From NCBI GenBank assembly GCA_029204225.1, contig CM055100.1, positions 13,151,543-13,215,542 of the forward strand: a stretch of DNA of 64,000 bases, read 5' to 3'. This stretch comes from Diphasiastrum complanatum (lineage: Eukaryota > Streptophyta > Lycopodiopsida > Lycopodiales > Lycopodiaceae). Position numbers and translations under genes: made by a program. This document shows, piece after piece, positions 34,661-47,500 of this stretch (position 1 is the first letter of the stretch; every line of letters starts with the position of its first letter). The notes under the pieces are model-generated. The model had not been told where the DNA came from and did not search any database. It saw only the letters and a program-made list of their open reading frames with translations.

Positions 34661-34930
34661 TAGTGGTTCATACGATTCCTTTGAAAGACAACGCTAAGCC
34701 TATTCAGGCTAAACCTTACAGAAGTAACCCCGTCTATCGTGACAGAATTGATGAAGATATTAAGAAATTGCTGGATGATGGCTTCATTTATGAAGTCCAA
34801 TCCTGTAAAACGGGACGTATAGCTCGATGGTTGTTGATACTAGAGGAATTTAATTTCCGCGTAGTCGTTCGGAAAGGGACCCAACATTTCATGGCAGATC
34901 ACCTTTCTCGACTACCTAATGCTGAAAAAG
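34552..34930 (+). pseudogene. gypsy-B RT start joined to RNase H end
   Basis: After a frameshift at about 34,640 the frame encodes the N-terminal RT (PLKDNAKPIQAKPYR, IKKLLDDGFIYEV). It then passes directly, near 34,800, to the C-terminus of RNase H (GRIARWLLILEEFNFRV, ADHLSRLP). The fingers, palm with YxDD, thumb and most of RNase H are missing in one internal deletion that kept the frame open. The element therefore cannot make its own RT. Confidence 0.88.
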
Positions 34931-36276
34931 CAATTGCACCAGTCAACGATGATCTTCTTGATGCATGTCTTTTTCAGATTGATGCTACACCCTTATGGGC
35001 TGAGGAGATCACTCAGTTCCTAACAACAGGCAAACTCAAAGAAGGCCTAAGTAAGATGTCAAAAAGAAAATTTTTGCTTAAAGCAACGCCCTTTCAGCTC
35101 ATAGCCGAACAACTTTACAAACGGGATGTTGACGATATTATCCGACGATGTGCTTATGAATCTGAAATATGACCTATCATATCTCAGGCTCATGAGGGTA
35201 TTGGCGGTGGCCACTTCTCTGCTGAGGCTACAACTAAGATTATCCTTTGAGCAAGATTGTGGTGGCCATCCTTATTTAAGGACACATTTGCTGTCATTAA
35301 AACATGTGATGTCTGTTAGCGCGCCAAGAAATATACAAAAGTAGACTTCACACCTTTAACTCCATTATAGAAGGTGAAGCCTTCCATAAGTGGGGAATTG
35401 ACTTTGTTGGACCAATCAGTCCAGCAGCGAAACATACCCAAGCTCATTACATCCTCATAGCCACCCACTAAGTGGGTTGAGGCTCGAGCAGCTAAGGACG
35501 CCAACGCAAAAAGTGTCGCGCGTTTTTTTTAGAAAACATTATTACACGTTTTGCCTGTCCTATAGAGCTAGTTAGTGATCAAGGCACGCATTTTTTAAAT
35601 GTTGTCATTGATAATTTACTATGCCATTACCTTGTTGTTCACCGAAAGAGTACACCGTACTATCCTAGGTGTAATGGCCAAGCCGAATCAACTAACAAGA
35701 CGATATGTAAAATTTTACAAAGATAGTTGAAACCAATCGCTCTGATTGGGAAACAAAACTTTTTTTAGCTATCTGGGCTTACCGCACCACCCCGAAGAAA
35801 GCCACTGGGTGGGTTACCCCTTTCCACTTAGTATATGGTCAAGAGGCGGTAATGCCTATAGAATTCTTAGTCCCTTCGCTAAGAGTCATGGAAGCTTTTT
35901 CTACAGATCTTTGTGAAAAAGCTACAATTGAGCAACAAGTCAAGACCAGGCTATTTACATTAGCCCAGTTATGTGAGACAAGACTCATATCTTACTACGC
36001 ACAACTGGTTAACAAACAATGCCAAAAGGCCTGGCACATGACCATCACTTACGCAATAAAGATCTACACTTAGGTGACCATGTGCTTCTTTATACATCAA
36101 AGAAGCACCCCGACAAATTGAAATTCCAAAGTGAGGGACCGTATGTTATTAATAAAATCTTTCCTAATGGTGCAGTCCAGCTGCAAACACTTGACGGAAT
36201 ACTCCTAAACATTGTAGTCAACGGTGGTTGTCTACGGCGGTATTACGAAGAGTTGTTTTTTGTTGACCCAATTTAA
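34931..36276 (+). pseudogene. gypsy-B integrase with DD35E residues
   Basis: The linker and HHCC finger (HEGIGGGHFS, ARLWWPSLF, CDVC) are broken by stops at 35,170, 35,250 and 35,317. The core keeps the first Asp (WGIDFVGPI, 35,400), second Asp (SDQGTHF, 35,577) and Glu (NGQAEST, 35,685), the last two at DD35E spacing. Frameshifts occur near 35,370, 35,470, 35,540 and 35,720. The C-terminal domain (KLKFQSEGPYVINKIFPNG) ends at TAA 36,274. It is closely similar in plan to gypsy-0 integrase, and has no chromodomain. Confidence 0.88.
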
Positions 36277-37866
36277 CACCTTTTCCCTAGTATATATTTT
36301 ACATTTTTTATTCTATTTTATTTTATTTTCTTATTTCCTTGTTTGTTATTCTCGTTTTGCATGTCTATTTTTAACCTCGCTTGTTTATAATTCATACCTA
36401 TACTTATTTACTTTCTCTGCATTTTTTTTTTTCGATATATATCCATTTGTCATGAATGTTCTGGGTCAACAAATAATAGGCTACACCATATGAAAAAGAT
36501 TCTAACACTTTTTGCCCACCTCATTTTTGTCTGTCTGGTATCTCATAAGCATACAAACATTCATTGATATACACCTGTCCCATAAGAACTTCTAACCTGA
36601 GCCACAGTCATATTTTCCCCCTTGAAGTTCTTCACTTGCATCACACAGTTCCATAAAGGACTTCTGTCAAATCTCAACCGAAGGACTCCTGTCAAATCTC
36701 AACCGAAGGATTTCTGTCAGATCTCAACTGACGGGTTTCTGTCAAATCTCAACCAAAGGAATCCTATCAAATCTCAACTGAAGGATTTCTGTCAGATCTC
36801 AACCGACGAGTTTCTGTCAGATCTCAACCGACGGGTTTGTCTTAGATCTCGACCAAAGAGTCCAGTTGAATCTTGACCGAAGCATCCAGTTGAATCTCGA
36901 CCGAAGCGTCCTATTGAATCTCGACCAAAGAACCTATCAAATCTCGACCGGAGCACCTATCAAATCTCGATCGGAGCACCTATCAGATCTCGACCAAAGA
37001 ACCTATTAAATCTTGATCGGAGGTTCCAAAGTCAAAATTTAACGAATCACCACCACCGACTATCAACCACCATCGTTCGCTTCCCATTGAGAGCGCCATC
37101 ACCAAACATCTCCGAACCTAACATCGTCGGCAAAAAACACATCATTTTACAATTTTTCGCATGCTGAGGGGTAGTGTCACGGAAGCATTCATCACGCTCC
37201 CGTTACACTATTGAATATACTATCATCAATACCACAAAACTTGTTGTTTACCTCCAGTTCATTTCCCACCTCCATACATCCATTTCCACACATCTCCATC
37301 CTTGCCCAACATCTTCACCTTTTCTGTTTTTCGATCTTATACCTTCCATCTTCTTACCCAACCACATTCTGTCACCATCCATTATTCCATGACATACTTG
37401 AATTCCTCCTTGCAAACACACCTCCGCTTTACAACACCTTACCTTCTATCTTTATTTTCCTAACCTCCATCTTTCACAAACCCTCTCTTTCTGCACCATA
37501 CCTTGCTCCACACACATCTTCGAATCCCTTCTAAACCGCCACTTTTACCTTCCATCTCGATCGACGCCCCTCTCTCAAATCTCGACCAGAGCCAGTCCAT
37601 CCCATCTCGACTGATGCCATCCATCAAATCTCGACCGACGCCCCTCTCTCAAATCTCGACCGGAGCCAGTCCATCCCATCTCGATCGACATCATCCATCA
37701 AATCTCAACCGACGCCCCTTAACCCTATATGAAATCTCAATTGACATAGTTTTTAAAACACTTGTTTCTTCCATTTTTTCTCCATGACATCCAACTCTAG
37801 TTTCAGTTCTGATGACCCTGAGGCAAATAAGCTCGAAATCAGCTATGCAAGTTAGATCTTACAGAG
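36277..37866 (+). repeat. Spacer with a second set of the leader minisatellite
   Basis: 36,290-36,480 is T-rich and shows nothing. 36,661-37,020 and 37,552-37,745 hold imperfect 24-26-bp repeats around GATCTCAACCGACG, the same family as the leader array. Between them (37,180-37,500) is CT-rich sequence. The third ORF follows. Confidence 0.75.
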
Positions 37867-38440
37867 ATGCAGACCTGGTACCAGCGGGTAGAGTCATTTT
37901 TCAAGGCCATTGAGTTCCAGATCCCTATCATGACGGGATATCAAAGCCTGTACCTCGTACATATGGTGTATGCCAATTATAATGCTATGGCACAGTCATG
38001 CCAATTCATAATTCCCCTTGTCAGGAACTATGTTTATAACATATCTTTTGCGGCGGCCGACTTGCAACCTTTTGGGTTCCCTCGAGGGGCAAATGTTGTC
38101 ACAAGGACACTCCAGAAGATCGAGCAGACAACATACTTCAAATACATAGATCCCTCCGTGGACAAATGAAAGAATAAGGATGGGTACAGAGTTGAGGCCA
38201 TAAATGATCAAGAGCTGCAAGCGGCATGTGCATATTTGACCAGATGCACACAACAACCGAGGACAAAAGTGCTGAGGGTACCCATGTCCCTATTCCACAT
38301 GATGGCAGATTCACGATTGCATGCCCAAAATCTTTATGATTGGGCACAATTTGATTCGAACTGCCTCCATAAGTGTCTTAAGAACAAGCAGCCACTAACT
38401 GTCCTTGGGTATCTCATGACAGATATCACACTCCAATAAG
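37867..38440 (+). pseudogene. gypsy-B third ORF, head domain
   Basis: The frame begins before the ATG at 37,867 and continues through a TGA at 38,167 to 38,439. It encodes a globular-looking stretch (YLVHMVYANYNAMAQ, then MSLFHMMADSRLHAQNLYDW) with no motif I recognise. By position, 3' of integrase and before a Pro/Gln-rich linker, it corresponds to the head of the gypsy-0 third ORF, but sequence similarity between the two heads is not evident by eye. Confidence 0.5.
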
Positions 38441-40695
38441 TATAGAATGGGCCAAGACTCCAACAACACCTACAGCTTGCAGAGAAAGCAAGGGATATTT
38501 CCATTGGATCAAGACAGTCCAAGCACTCATGCTCAGGGGCTACTTCACCAGCGGGGATCCAACCCAAAAGAGTCAACACCAGTATTCTTCCACTGGTACA
38601 CAAGCAACAAAGCCCACAACCAGATCCACAAGCAGTCGCATCCTCGGAAGCTCAAGAGGCCGATACCTCCAAGGCCCTATTGCCAGACACAAGACAACGA
38701 AGAATACAAAGAAAGCTTTAGGATAGGAGGACATCACCAGCTGGAACAACATCAGATGTTTCAGCTTCAGATGATGGAAGCTACACTTCAGCCTCTCAAC
38801 AACACTCATCACCCTCACACATCATGGATGGGGATGATGGAGCAACTACGTCTACAATAGCACCGGACACGACCACATCACAAGCTATTAGTCAACCAAA
38901 CAAGGTCACCACCCCACCCATCTTGATTACCATGCCAACGCCACCAACATCCCTAAATGCACCATTTTTTTGGGGGGTGGGAGAAGTGAGGAGTTCTAGT
39001 CCCCAGGACACGGAAGCGGCCCAGCAGCCACAAGGTCAATATCCACAGGCCCAGCAAGTCCACACCTTGAACACTTCGCAATATTTTGATGTTGCAGATC
39101 TGATGGAAATAAGTGACGATGAACCAAAGAAGGAGATCGCTCAGGAAGAAGTTTGACCCCTCCAATAACCACCACCACCACCACCACAACAGCCACCATT
39201 GCCACTAACATCATTCCTCCACTCCCTCCACCTCCATTTTCATTGACTCCACAACGTCTATTTTTTGGATTAGCTTCACCATCCCACACTCCTGATCAGT
39301 ACCCAACCATCACTAACCCTGAGAAGCTCTCCGAAGCAGCTAAGCACTCAATGATCAGCCTATCCGAAGCAAGCTGCCACATGCATTGGTTGGTAAGCCA
39401 GCATCAAATGCTCGAGAACAAGGTCCAGTACCAGAACCAAGAAGTTGTGCAACAACAGAGACTAGTCAAAGAGAAGAAAAAAGAGACAGAAAAAATCAGA
39501 TCCGTGATGGCCGGGCAAAAGACCACTTTGGAAGAGGTTCAGCAGCAACTAAAGCACCAGATGGTCCAGATCGACCAAGTATGAGATGGATCGTCGGGTG
39601 CAATGACAGTTGATGCCCCTCTAGTTAAGCCCGAGGACATACAATTTCAGGCCCCACAAGCCTCAACCATCTGGATGGAGAAATATGTGCGGCTGATCCA
39701 AGAACGGGAATTCGAGAAAAAAAATTTCGAGAATATTGTGGCCAAGCATGAAAAGATCATCCTAGAGTCCCAGAAGCAACTAGAAGATACAACAGAGGCC
39801 CTACAACAAGTCTTGGACAAGGTGAACCAGTTGTGGGACACGACATGCAAGGCCCAAGCAGGCGCTCATTCTCAGAAACCATGGGACGATGAAGGAGATG
39901 ACAGAGTAGGAAATTAGGACGGGCAGACCCGACTATCAGATGGTAGCTTGGGATCAGGTAGCCAGAGAGTCGGAGCTGCTTCCAGCGCTTTTTCCCCTCC
40001 CCCTCTCTCTTTTAACCCCTCCTCTTATTCCGCTTTTAATTTTTCTGAAACATTCATTCCAACTTACCCTATTTTTTCATCTTCCCTCTCTCCACCACCT
40101 CCTAATAGAATAATGGGCCCATCAAAAGGTCCAGCTGACACATATAAAGCCCGGCGGGACGAGTTTCTTCAACAACTCCACGCCCTCAGGTGCGACGTAT
40201 AGTTTGTTAAACCCACCGCCTTCTAAGCCTGTCATCTTTGCACCTCTCTCTCCAGATCACTCCATCCCTGACCTCCCATAAGTTAACACCGACATTGGGA
40301 GTAATGACGACTTTCTGGCAGATCCACCAAAAACAAGAAGATTCTAGCCCAGGCAAGACATGGGTGCAGCTAAGCCATCAACGAGCGAGTGAGCCAAGGA
40401 AAAAGATACGGGCACAAAGCCCTTGGATGATTACTTGGCAAGGCCACCACAACCACGTAGGACAGCTTCTCCTACCAGGCCCAGGAGCAACATGGCTGAT
40501 ACAAAAGAGTCAGAGAAATTCGAAAGGAAATACTCTCCCAACATGAGGGGAGGCAAAGAGGATATAGATCAAAGCCAATACTCCACCAGAGCCGAGATCA
40601 TTGCGGCATTACAACCACAACCGGAATGGCGAAACAAGATCCTAAAGGATAGTAGGCGACTCCAAGAGTACCTGAAGGCAGCGACATGGAAGTGA
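38441..40695 (+). pseudogene. gypsy-B third ORF, low-complexity linker and coiled coil
   Basis: A chain of frames with shifts near 39,150 and 39,590. 38,450-39,150 is Gln/Ser/Pro-rich with an acidic patch (MEISDDEPKKEIAQEE), and 39,153-39,240 is Thr/Pro-rich. 39,430-39,580 is a coiled coil (QQQRLVKEKKKETEKIR). A second coiled coil is at 39,680-39,860 (VAKHEKIILESQKQLED). After a Ser/Pro-rich stretch, 40,423-40,695 ends in a Lys/Arg-rich tail (WRNKILKDSRRLQEYLK). The gypsy-A relic and the gypsy-0 third ORF share the general plan. Function is unknown; it could be an accessory gag-like or structural protein. Confidence 0.55.
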
Positions 40696-40699
40696 ATAG

Positions 40700-41768
40700 A
40701 TCCATTCTACATGTCGCTCAAACGCATAAATCCATGGCCGACAGAAATATAAAGCTGGTGAGATGAAGCTTTCAATTTGAAGACCCAAAGATAACTCATG
40801 TGAAAGATAGAGTGATCTGTGTGGAATTTTTGATAGGTTTCGATTGAGAAAGTGGATCTGATAAAAGTCCATTGTCAACAAGGACCTTGACCGAATTTCT
40901 CTGCGTCTAGGCTCTGTAGAGGTATTATCTGATTTAGTCATGAGTCCACCAAGGTAAATGTTGTATGAAATGTTCAAGCAATGATCTTGACCTACTCCTC
41001 TGAATTTAGACTCTGTAGAGGTATCCTCTGATGTAGTCGTGAGTCCATTGAGATAATTGTTGTATGGAGTGTTTAAAAGAGACGAGCATCTTGGAGGCAT
41101 AAGTATACCAACACTTTGACTTCAGAGACTAAAGTTTGATAGAAGAAGACAGAGTTGTAATATTTACGTATCTGTCATCATCTAGAATCCCCTGTACCCT
41201 TTGAATGAATATAATGGTCCAAAAGAGTGCCTCCAAATACAAGAACTGTGAACTTTGCTAGTAAAATATCATGTGGGGCGGTACGTGATAACTCTTCTCA
41301 TATTTCAAGTCTCCTATTCTTTGAGCTCTCTCATAATACCAAACTCCTAACTAATTCCTAACTCCTAACTCCTCATTTATCTAACTCCCCTCTCCTATAA
41401 TCTATACCTAAGATCTATCATCTTTCCAATAATCTTGATTCTTGATTCTTGAAACAATAGCAACATTCAAGACTAGTTAGTAGTCACCAAAGTTCAAATT
41501 TCAAACAATAAATCTTAGCTAAAGCAGCTGCCAAAGTTCAAAGTTATTGACTCTCTCCTCTCTTCTCTCCTCTCACATCTCTCCTCTATCATCTCCTCCC
41601 CTTAAAAATGGCTAAAAACTTCCTCTCTTAAATGTTTTGTGAAAATAAGCATGTCACGGGCCAGCCCCTATACGAATCGAACACACAATTCGGGCCCGCG
41701 GGCACTGTAAAATAAATTTCCACGGTCCCGATTCATTCCAGCTTGAATCGGAAATGAATCGTGACTGT
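40700..41768. other. Gene-free stretch with a 99-bp tandem duplication
   Basis: 40,880-41,080 contains two copies, 99 bp apart, of ctctgtagaggtat followed by ctgatttagtcatgagtcca-like sequence. 41,540-41,600 is CT-rich. No gypsy-B 3' LTR was recognised here. Confidence 0.6.
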
Positions 41769-41769
41769 T

Positions 41770-41809
41770 CGATTCATTGACGAATCGCGATTTGTTCGTC
41801 AATGAATCG
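41770..41809. repeat. Perfect 15-bp inverted repeat
   Basis: CGATTCATTGACGAA (41,770-41,784) is the exact reverse complement of 41,795-41,809, with a 10-base loop. It lies in an unusually CG-rich island (cgggcccgcggg near 41,690). It could be the end of a small inverted-repeat element. Confidence 0.8.
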
Positions 41810-41829
41810 CCATTCATGGAAATACTACT

Positions 41830-42360
41830 TTCAATTGTTGATGATCTACAAGGTTTCTATGAAGAATTTCTTGGGTTTCCAATCAGCACAAATTTGGAAC
41901 AAATTTTGGAAAGTCAGAACTTTCCATCGGCTGATCCGATTTTCAATTTTTTTGGTGGAGAATGATCTCCACATTAGAAAAATATTGTAACATGCCTTAT
42001 GTGTAGGAATTTCATCCATTTGCAGACCTCTACATGAGTGTCATTTATGTAATTTTCTGTGTTTACAAAAGTTAGTAGCCACTTAGCTTTTCACCAAAAT
42101 TTCTAGAATTGAAAGTTATTGTTTGTTGATTGATCCCAATCATCTCTAACATCATTTTAAAGAAAGAGTTCGAAGGCAACCCGAAGCAAAAGAGTTCAAA
42201 GTCACCCAAGTGGCTGACTAAGACTCATCCACTGCCCGAACTCCAAAGTGTCGCGAAGGACAAACCGAAGGTCAACTCGAAGGTCAAACACACCCCGATG
42301 GTCAAGGACAAAGGTAAAGTGTTCGAAATTCATCCCTTAGTTTTTTCTCTTTCTTTCTTT
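41830..42360. other. Gene-free stretch
   Basis: Two short overlapping frames near 41,800-41,990 and a Lys/Pro-rich frame at 42,130-42,378 show no recognisable family. The right edge has a ctttttaaaaattt repeat (42,355-42,398). Confidence 0.35.
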
Positions 42361-43302
42361 TTAAAAATTTCTTTTTAAAAATTTCTTTAAAAATTGAAAA
42401 CCCTTCTGAGTAGGCTGCTCAAAAGAATATTGTTGTTTCGCCTTCTTTCTGCCCACTGAATCATCATAGATTTGGGCATACCTTAGAGCTTGCTCTAAAG
42501 TAGTAGGTGAATTTATCTGGACCTCTACTTTATATTCATCTCGAAGCCCACGGACAAACCCTCTGACTTTCTGATAGTCATCCATATTTTTTATCTTTAA
42601 TATGGCTTCTCGATACTATGAGATATACTGTACTAAGGATTTGTCCATGACTATTTTCTCCCAAGCTTCCTAGGCTAGTCTATCAAGCTCATTTCAGGTA
42701 GAAACTCTCGTTGGAAGGCCTCTTCAAAAGCCTTCCATGACCGAGGGGTCTGCTTAGTCTCCTGGAGGCTTAACCACCACTTGTAGGCCATGGTTCCTAG
42801 GGAAAGACTAGCCTTGATTGCTTGCAAAATGGTCAGGGGTCTGTTTAAGAGTATGAATGTTCTTTCATTTGGTAAGGAAGGTATGTAAAATATCTGTATT
42901 TCTATCCTTCTCTTCCCCATTAAAAGTAGGAGGTTTCAAATCTTTACACACAGTGGGATGAGACTGAATGGGCTCACCCGATACTGATGGAAGTGGTGAA
43001 GGGGACTGTTGAGAAGTGGAAGGAAGACTTCCTTTTGCTGAGCTCAGAATTAAACCTTTGAGCTTGGCGAACGAGTCTTCCATACGAGACTTGAAATTGG
43101 CTAAAGCCAGTTTCAACTCGTTCACCTCTGTTATCAACTGGAGATGTTGCTCCTTGGTAACCAAATCGTCGAGTTCCTTGGTGAATTGCTCCTGCTCTTC
43201 CACTTCCATAGGTTCTTTCCCTTTACTAAAATCCAATGCTTCTGTTTCCAGTTCGTCGATGCCTCTCTCCGGAGGTTGATCAGGTTCTTGAGGAGTGGTC
43301 AT
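42361..43302 (-). pseudogene. Ty3/gypsy gag on the minus strand
   Basis: The ATG at 43,302 opens an acidic N-terminus with a short coiled coil, then KPPTFNGEEKDR, the usual start of a plant gypsy capsid. After a frameshift near 42,890 the capsid continues (AYKWWLSLQE, WKAFEEAFQREFLP), then two stops near 42,670, then VRGFVRGLRDEYKVEVQ and a final frame break. The domain order is that of a retrotransposon Gag and is distinct from gypsy-A and gypsy-B. No zinc knuckle is visible downstream. It could be the 5' part of the element whose RT fragment lies at 20.3-20.6 kb. Confidence 0.85.
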
Positions 43303-43797
43303 TTTCGGAACGAAAAGAGATGTACCTTAGATTCTGACTAAAACAAGAAGAAAGATTGACTGAACTGGAAAAATGAAAAGTAGAATACTGAAAAACAAGA
43401 AAACCCCTCAGTCTTTCTGTGGCTGTGAAATTTGGCTCCCCAATTTGCATGTAGAGTCCACTGCAAGGAGGAATTAATTGAAGGTAGTGTGGAAGATCTG
43501 ACTGCAACAAAATTTTGCTTCAATTTGATTGAAAGCCCTGGCTGATTGGTTTAAAATTAGTAGCTGTGGAAAAAACACTGATTTTCTTCCTCAAATTTGC
43601 AAAAATTTTCATTTCTTCTTGATGAAGTACACCATTGTCCTTCTGGAAAATTCACCAATAAAAGTAATGAAATACTTTGGATCCTCCAACAAAGGATTTT
43701 GCACTATGTGTACAATATCTAACAATTCTCTAGCAAAATGCTGATGGCTTGATCTAAAAGATTTTCTAGTCTGTTTACCATTGCCTCCTGCTACTCA
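43303..43797 (-). other. Probable leader of the minus-strand gag element
   Basis: No motif is recognised. By position it is 5' to the minus-strand gag and may hold its leader. No PBS was identified. Confidence 0.35.
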
Positions 43798-44150
43798 CAA
43801 GCAAGCACAATCCAATGGAGAGTAAAATAACTCAATCTCATGGAACTGCAATGGTAAGGCAAAATCTACGGATGGAAGCAGCTGGAGGGATTGGTGGACC
43901 GTGGCATATGACTCCATGAAGTGCGTCGTCGTCGTGCAGATGTAGGCAATCTAGTAGCTTTGCGTCTGGATACGATGGAGGTCCTAGTTGCCATGACAGA
44001 TAGAGGTGGGAGTCTGACACGTTGTCTAAATAGAGATGGCATATTCATATCATCTATATTATCGTCTTTGGGTCATCAAAAAACTCAGTGGTAAAAGGTT
44101 TAGAGTGAGTAGCAGGAGGCAGTGGAGATACTCTTTGAGCTTAAGCATCT
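43798..44150. repeat. 355-bp direct repeat, copy 2
   Basis: Collinear with 20,740-21,094. It includes ctggagggattggtggaccg and atggaggtcctagttgccat. The two copies lie 23 kb apart, on either side of the gypsy-A/B nest. Confidence 0.85.
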
Positions 44151-44521
44151 TGATTCTGAATTGCAAGAAAAAATATCATAGTTAGTATGGATGGCTAGCT
44201 ACATTGAGAAGAATCAAAAGTGTACCAATCGCACAATCTCAAGAGGGCCTTGTTCTCATATCCAGACTTAAAGACTTGTTAAATATTACATGTTAAGCAA
44301 TAATCTAAATAACAAAAAAAAGTGAGACAATTAGGGTCACACATCTTTCTGCGAGCACAAAACTAGGCAGTCCAAAGTTCTACAAGCAAAAAAAAAAAAA
44401 TTTGCTATCTAAACAAGACTAGCAGTAGTTTCTTTTTCTAGAGAGAGCTTGGAACACCTCGATTTCTGTTAGAAGTGGTTGTTGAATAAACATGTTTGTG
44501 TTCTGGTCCAGCCGTAATAGT
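44151..44521. other. Gene-free stretch
   Basis: AT-rich with an A-run at 44,388-44,400. No gene or repeat recognised. It may contain the 3' end of the MULE. Confidence 0.35.
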
Positions 44522-47500
44522 CTAAGAAAAACATAGTACAAATGTTTGCATGCTAGATACGGCTTTCCCTCCGTGTGACGAGCTTAAAAATCTGCACGTG
44601 CAAGATGGTTGTTGTGCTATGCTAACATTGTACTCTCCCTCGTGGTCTAAACAAAATGTTGTAATGGTGAAGATTTCATGGTGTCCTTCTTTGACACACT
44701 TAATAGCCTTCACACTAGCCAACATAGTAAGACATTGATCAATGCGTTGTTGTGCCTTGAGTGAGATCGTCGTTCTAGTTTTAAATCACCTTCTGGGTGG
44801 CAAAGTCTCTCCTGTGTTTGGAAAAGATGAGTCATGATGCCATGTCTTGGTGGGTGCTGCCCTGGTGTGCAATGTTGTTCATGAGAGTTTGATGCACCAA
44901 CACCCCTTTCATGAGAAATTGGTGGCTCACCCCCATCCACAACCTGCGTTTGTAAGACATAACCTCCACGTGTCAAGATGTCAGCTTCCTGTTTAGTTAA
45001 ATTAGTGCCTTTGGTGACTGGCCAAATGTTGGGAAGTTTATGAGGCATTTGAGTAATCCATTTGTTTGTTTTCGATGTGTGTGTGCAATCATTGGCACAA
45101 AACCACATAAATTGTGGAGTGCTTCCGTTAATATGCTTTTTAATACCGTAGAAGGAAGGCATTACGATACCTCTCATTGAACAACCAATAGGATGTTTAC
45201 AAGGACCCTCTTTAGGAATCAACCCGAGACACTTGACTCGACTATTGGCAGATGTTCTTCATATTGCCCACATACTTATGTGTACGTCCTTTTCAACCAC
45301 TGGCTTCCCGTCCACCTTGCATTCCTCCTCCCTGTGGGTAGTGGCAACATTGATTTTTTTAGGAATAGCATGACGTCCTCAATATATATTTTTGTAATTG
45401 TACTCTGGCCGATGGCTTGCATTCTCTTCGATTCCGATAGTTTTACCAAGCTTTCTTTTTCTTCGCACAGTCTCCCTATCACCCTCCATGTGGATTGGTT
45501 GATGGTACATAGGCATACCAAATGTTGTATTATTCACACTCTCTGCAACATTTTGTGGCCTCGTGCTCTGTCTGAAAGTGGAATGCATCATTAACTTCTC
45601 TAGATTGGGACCTTCTCCCAGATGCTTTCCCATGTTGTAAGCGTGTTTTTAGCACTTTGAAGTAAAGCGTTTGCAAGATTAGAAACACATGCGTCGTACA
45701 AGAATATTATTTTTTGTTTTCCTTCACCAGCTAGCCAACTACTGTGTACAGATTCGAAAAGATTTGTCCGCGGTGTGTTCGCTCCTTCAACAACATCAAC
45801 AACCTTATAGTAGAGAACAAGAAAATTAAAAAACAAATAAATTCTCATTCAAATTCTATGAATATTTCAAACAATTTAAGAATTTCATGTGCATCTATAC
45901 TCTCATACTCTCACCTACACCATACAGCCTCCCCAATGAGCAATCCTGACAGCTCACCAAGATATCCAACTATCCATTGCAGGTATATCAGTGTCTCTGA
46001 CCTTGCCGGTTCACCACCATTGTGAGATAATCCTGAACTGATCAACTGCATCGTCCCTTATTTTAGCTAGATGCCAATCTTCACACATTCGTACATGGTC
46101 TGATTGAAACTCCTTCAGAACACGTTGTTCCATCTTGTTTTTGGGTCCCCCGTTAAAAATGGTGCGCACTGCTCTCCAATTGGCTTGGGCCTCATCTGAC
46201 ATGAATCCATAAAAATTCACTTTATCAAAACCATTTCGAATCATGACGAAGTTGAGCATCTCCCAAAAAAGTACTTGTGATTCTGTATCCTCCTCTTTCA
46301 TTTCGCAAGTGGCTACTGTCAAAAGTCCTTGGATGCTACACCAACGCAAAGAAACGACTAATACTTAAGGTAATTCGAGTTCAACTATGGATATCTAATT
46401 CTTTCTCCACTTTGAAAATGGATGGAGATTAATTCTAACCTGGGGTCGTATACATGGCATGCCATGGTTGTCCAATTATGAACGCGCCTTGTATGGTCAA
46501 ATTGTATCCAGGACCTCCTCAGGTCACCGTTTCCAGTCCTTCTCATTCGATTCACTAAATCAACTCCAGATGTTGGTCCAGAGGATGACATTTTGAATAG
46601 GTAACATCTATCACCAGACAAACATTGCTCAGGAAATCTGCTTCCTTGAAAAAAATCATAATACAATCTCTTTCTAGACGAAGAATTAGATCGACAGAGT
46701 CGCCAACAGAGTTTCCCATACCCCTTGCAGAAGATACAATTCTACAAAATCTGCAATGGCAGGTAGTACAAAAAGTACTTGACGACAATTTGCATTGACA
46801 TGAAACACAAAACATCAACAAAATATACACCAATACTAATTTGATGCCAAATTGTTTTACCTCCCGTTATCTACCAATGGTGCAAGAACTTCCAATAAAC
46901 TGTCCAACTCCATATTCCCCAGTTTATGGCCACAATTTGCTCATCTTCTTGTTATGAATGTTGTTATTAATTGCTTTGTGATCTTCATCTGAACCACCTT
47001 TGGAGCCAGATTGTAATCAACGACAAAAATTCTGTATACTATTATTTTCACTTTATCAACATCTCTTTTGGACAAGCCGGGTTGGACATCATGGTTGTGG
47101 TTTCCTACATGCAACATTATTCTCGTGACATTTGTGTCTATTGGCATTACATAGTATGCTAGACATGAACATGAACCAATACAAACAACAGGTCTTCTGC
47201 AAAAAAACACAGTAATGATCCTTCACCCTGTGTGGCTAGCCCGAAGTCACACCTCCTCAACAGTATACCTTTGAAACATGTTTTGTTCTTGATTCCACTG
47301 TTGACATATCTTGGGCAAGCAATATTCATGCACTCAAAAACTCCACCACAATATGACAGTCTAACATTGCCCTCAAAAGATACATTGGTAGTTACTGGTT
47401 TGGCCCATATGTGACCATCATATTTATGCTCCATCCCATCCATCATTGTCATTGTTGTACCAAAAGTTGGCAGGAGCTGAAAGTCAACGTTTTCATTGTA

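Larger units (their letters stand above)
30393..40699 (+). mobile_element. Ty3/gypsy element gypsy-B internal region
   Basis: Internal part of gypsy-B: PBS, repetitive leader, gag, pol without RT core, integrase, a second minisatellite zone, and a long 3' ORF region. It has the layout of a Tat/Athila-like element with an extra ORF. I could not find its 3' LTR downstream, so the right end given is the end of recognisable coding sequence, not the element border. Confidence 0.75.

Noticed and set aside
40700-41640. gypsy-B 3' LTR
   Set aside because: None of the LTR landmarks (TGTTRGC start, accgaggaggtctc, TATA block, GTRAACA end) was found here.
43016-43279. Plus-strand 87-codon frame opposite the minus-strand gag
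   Set aside because: It is antisense to a clear Gag coding region and has no family resemblance.
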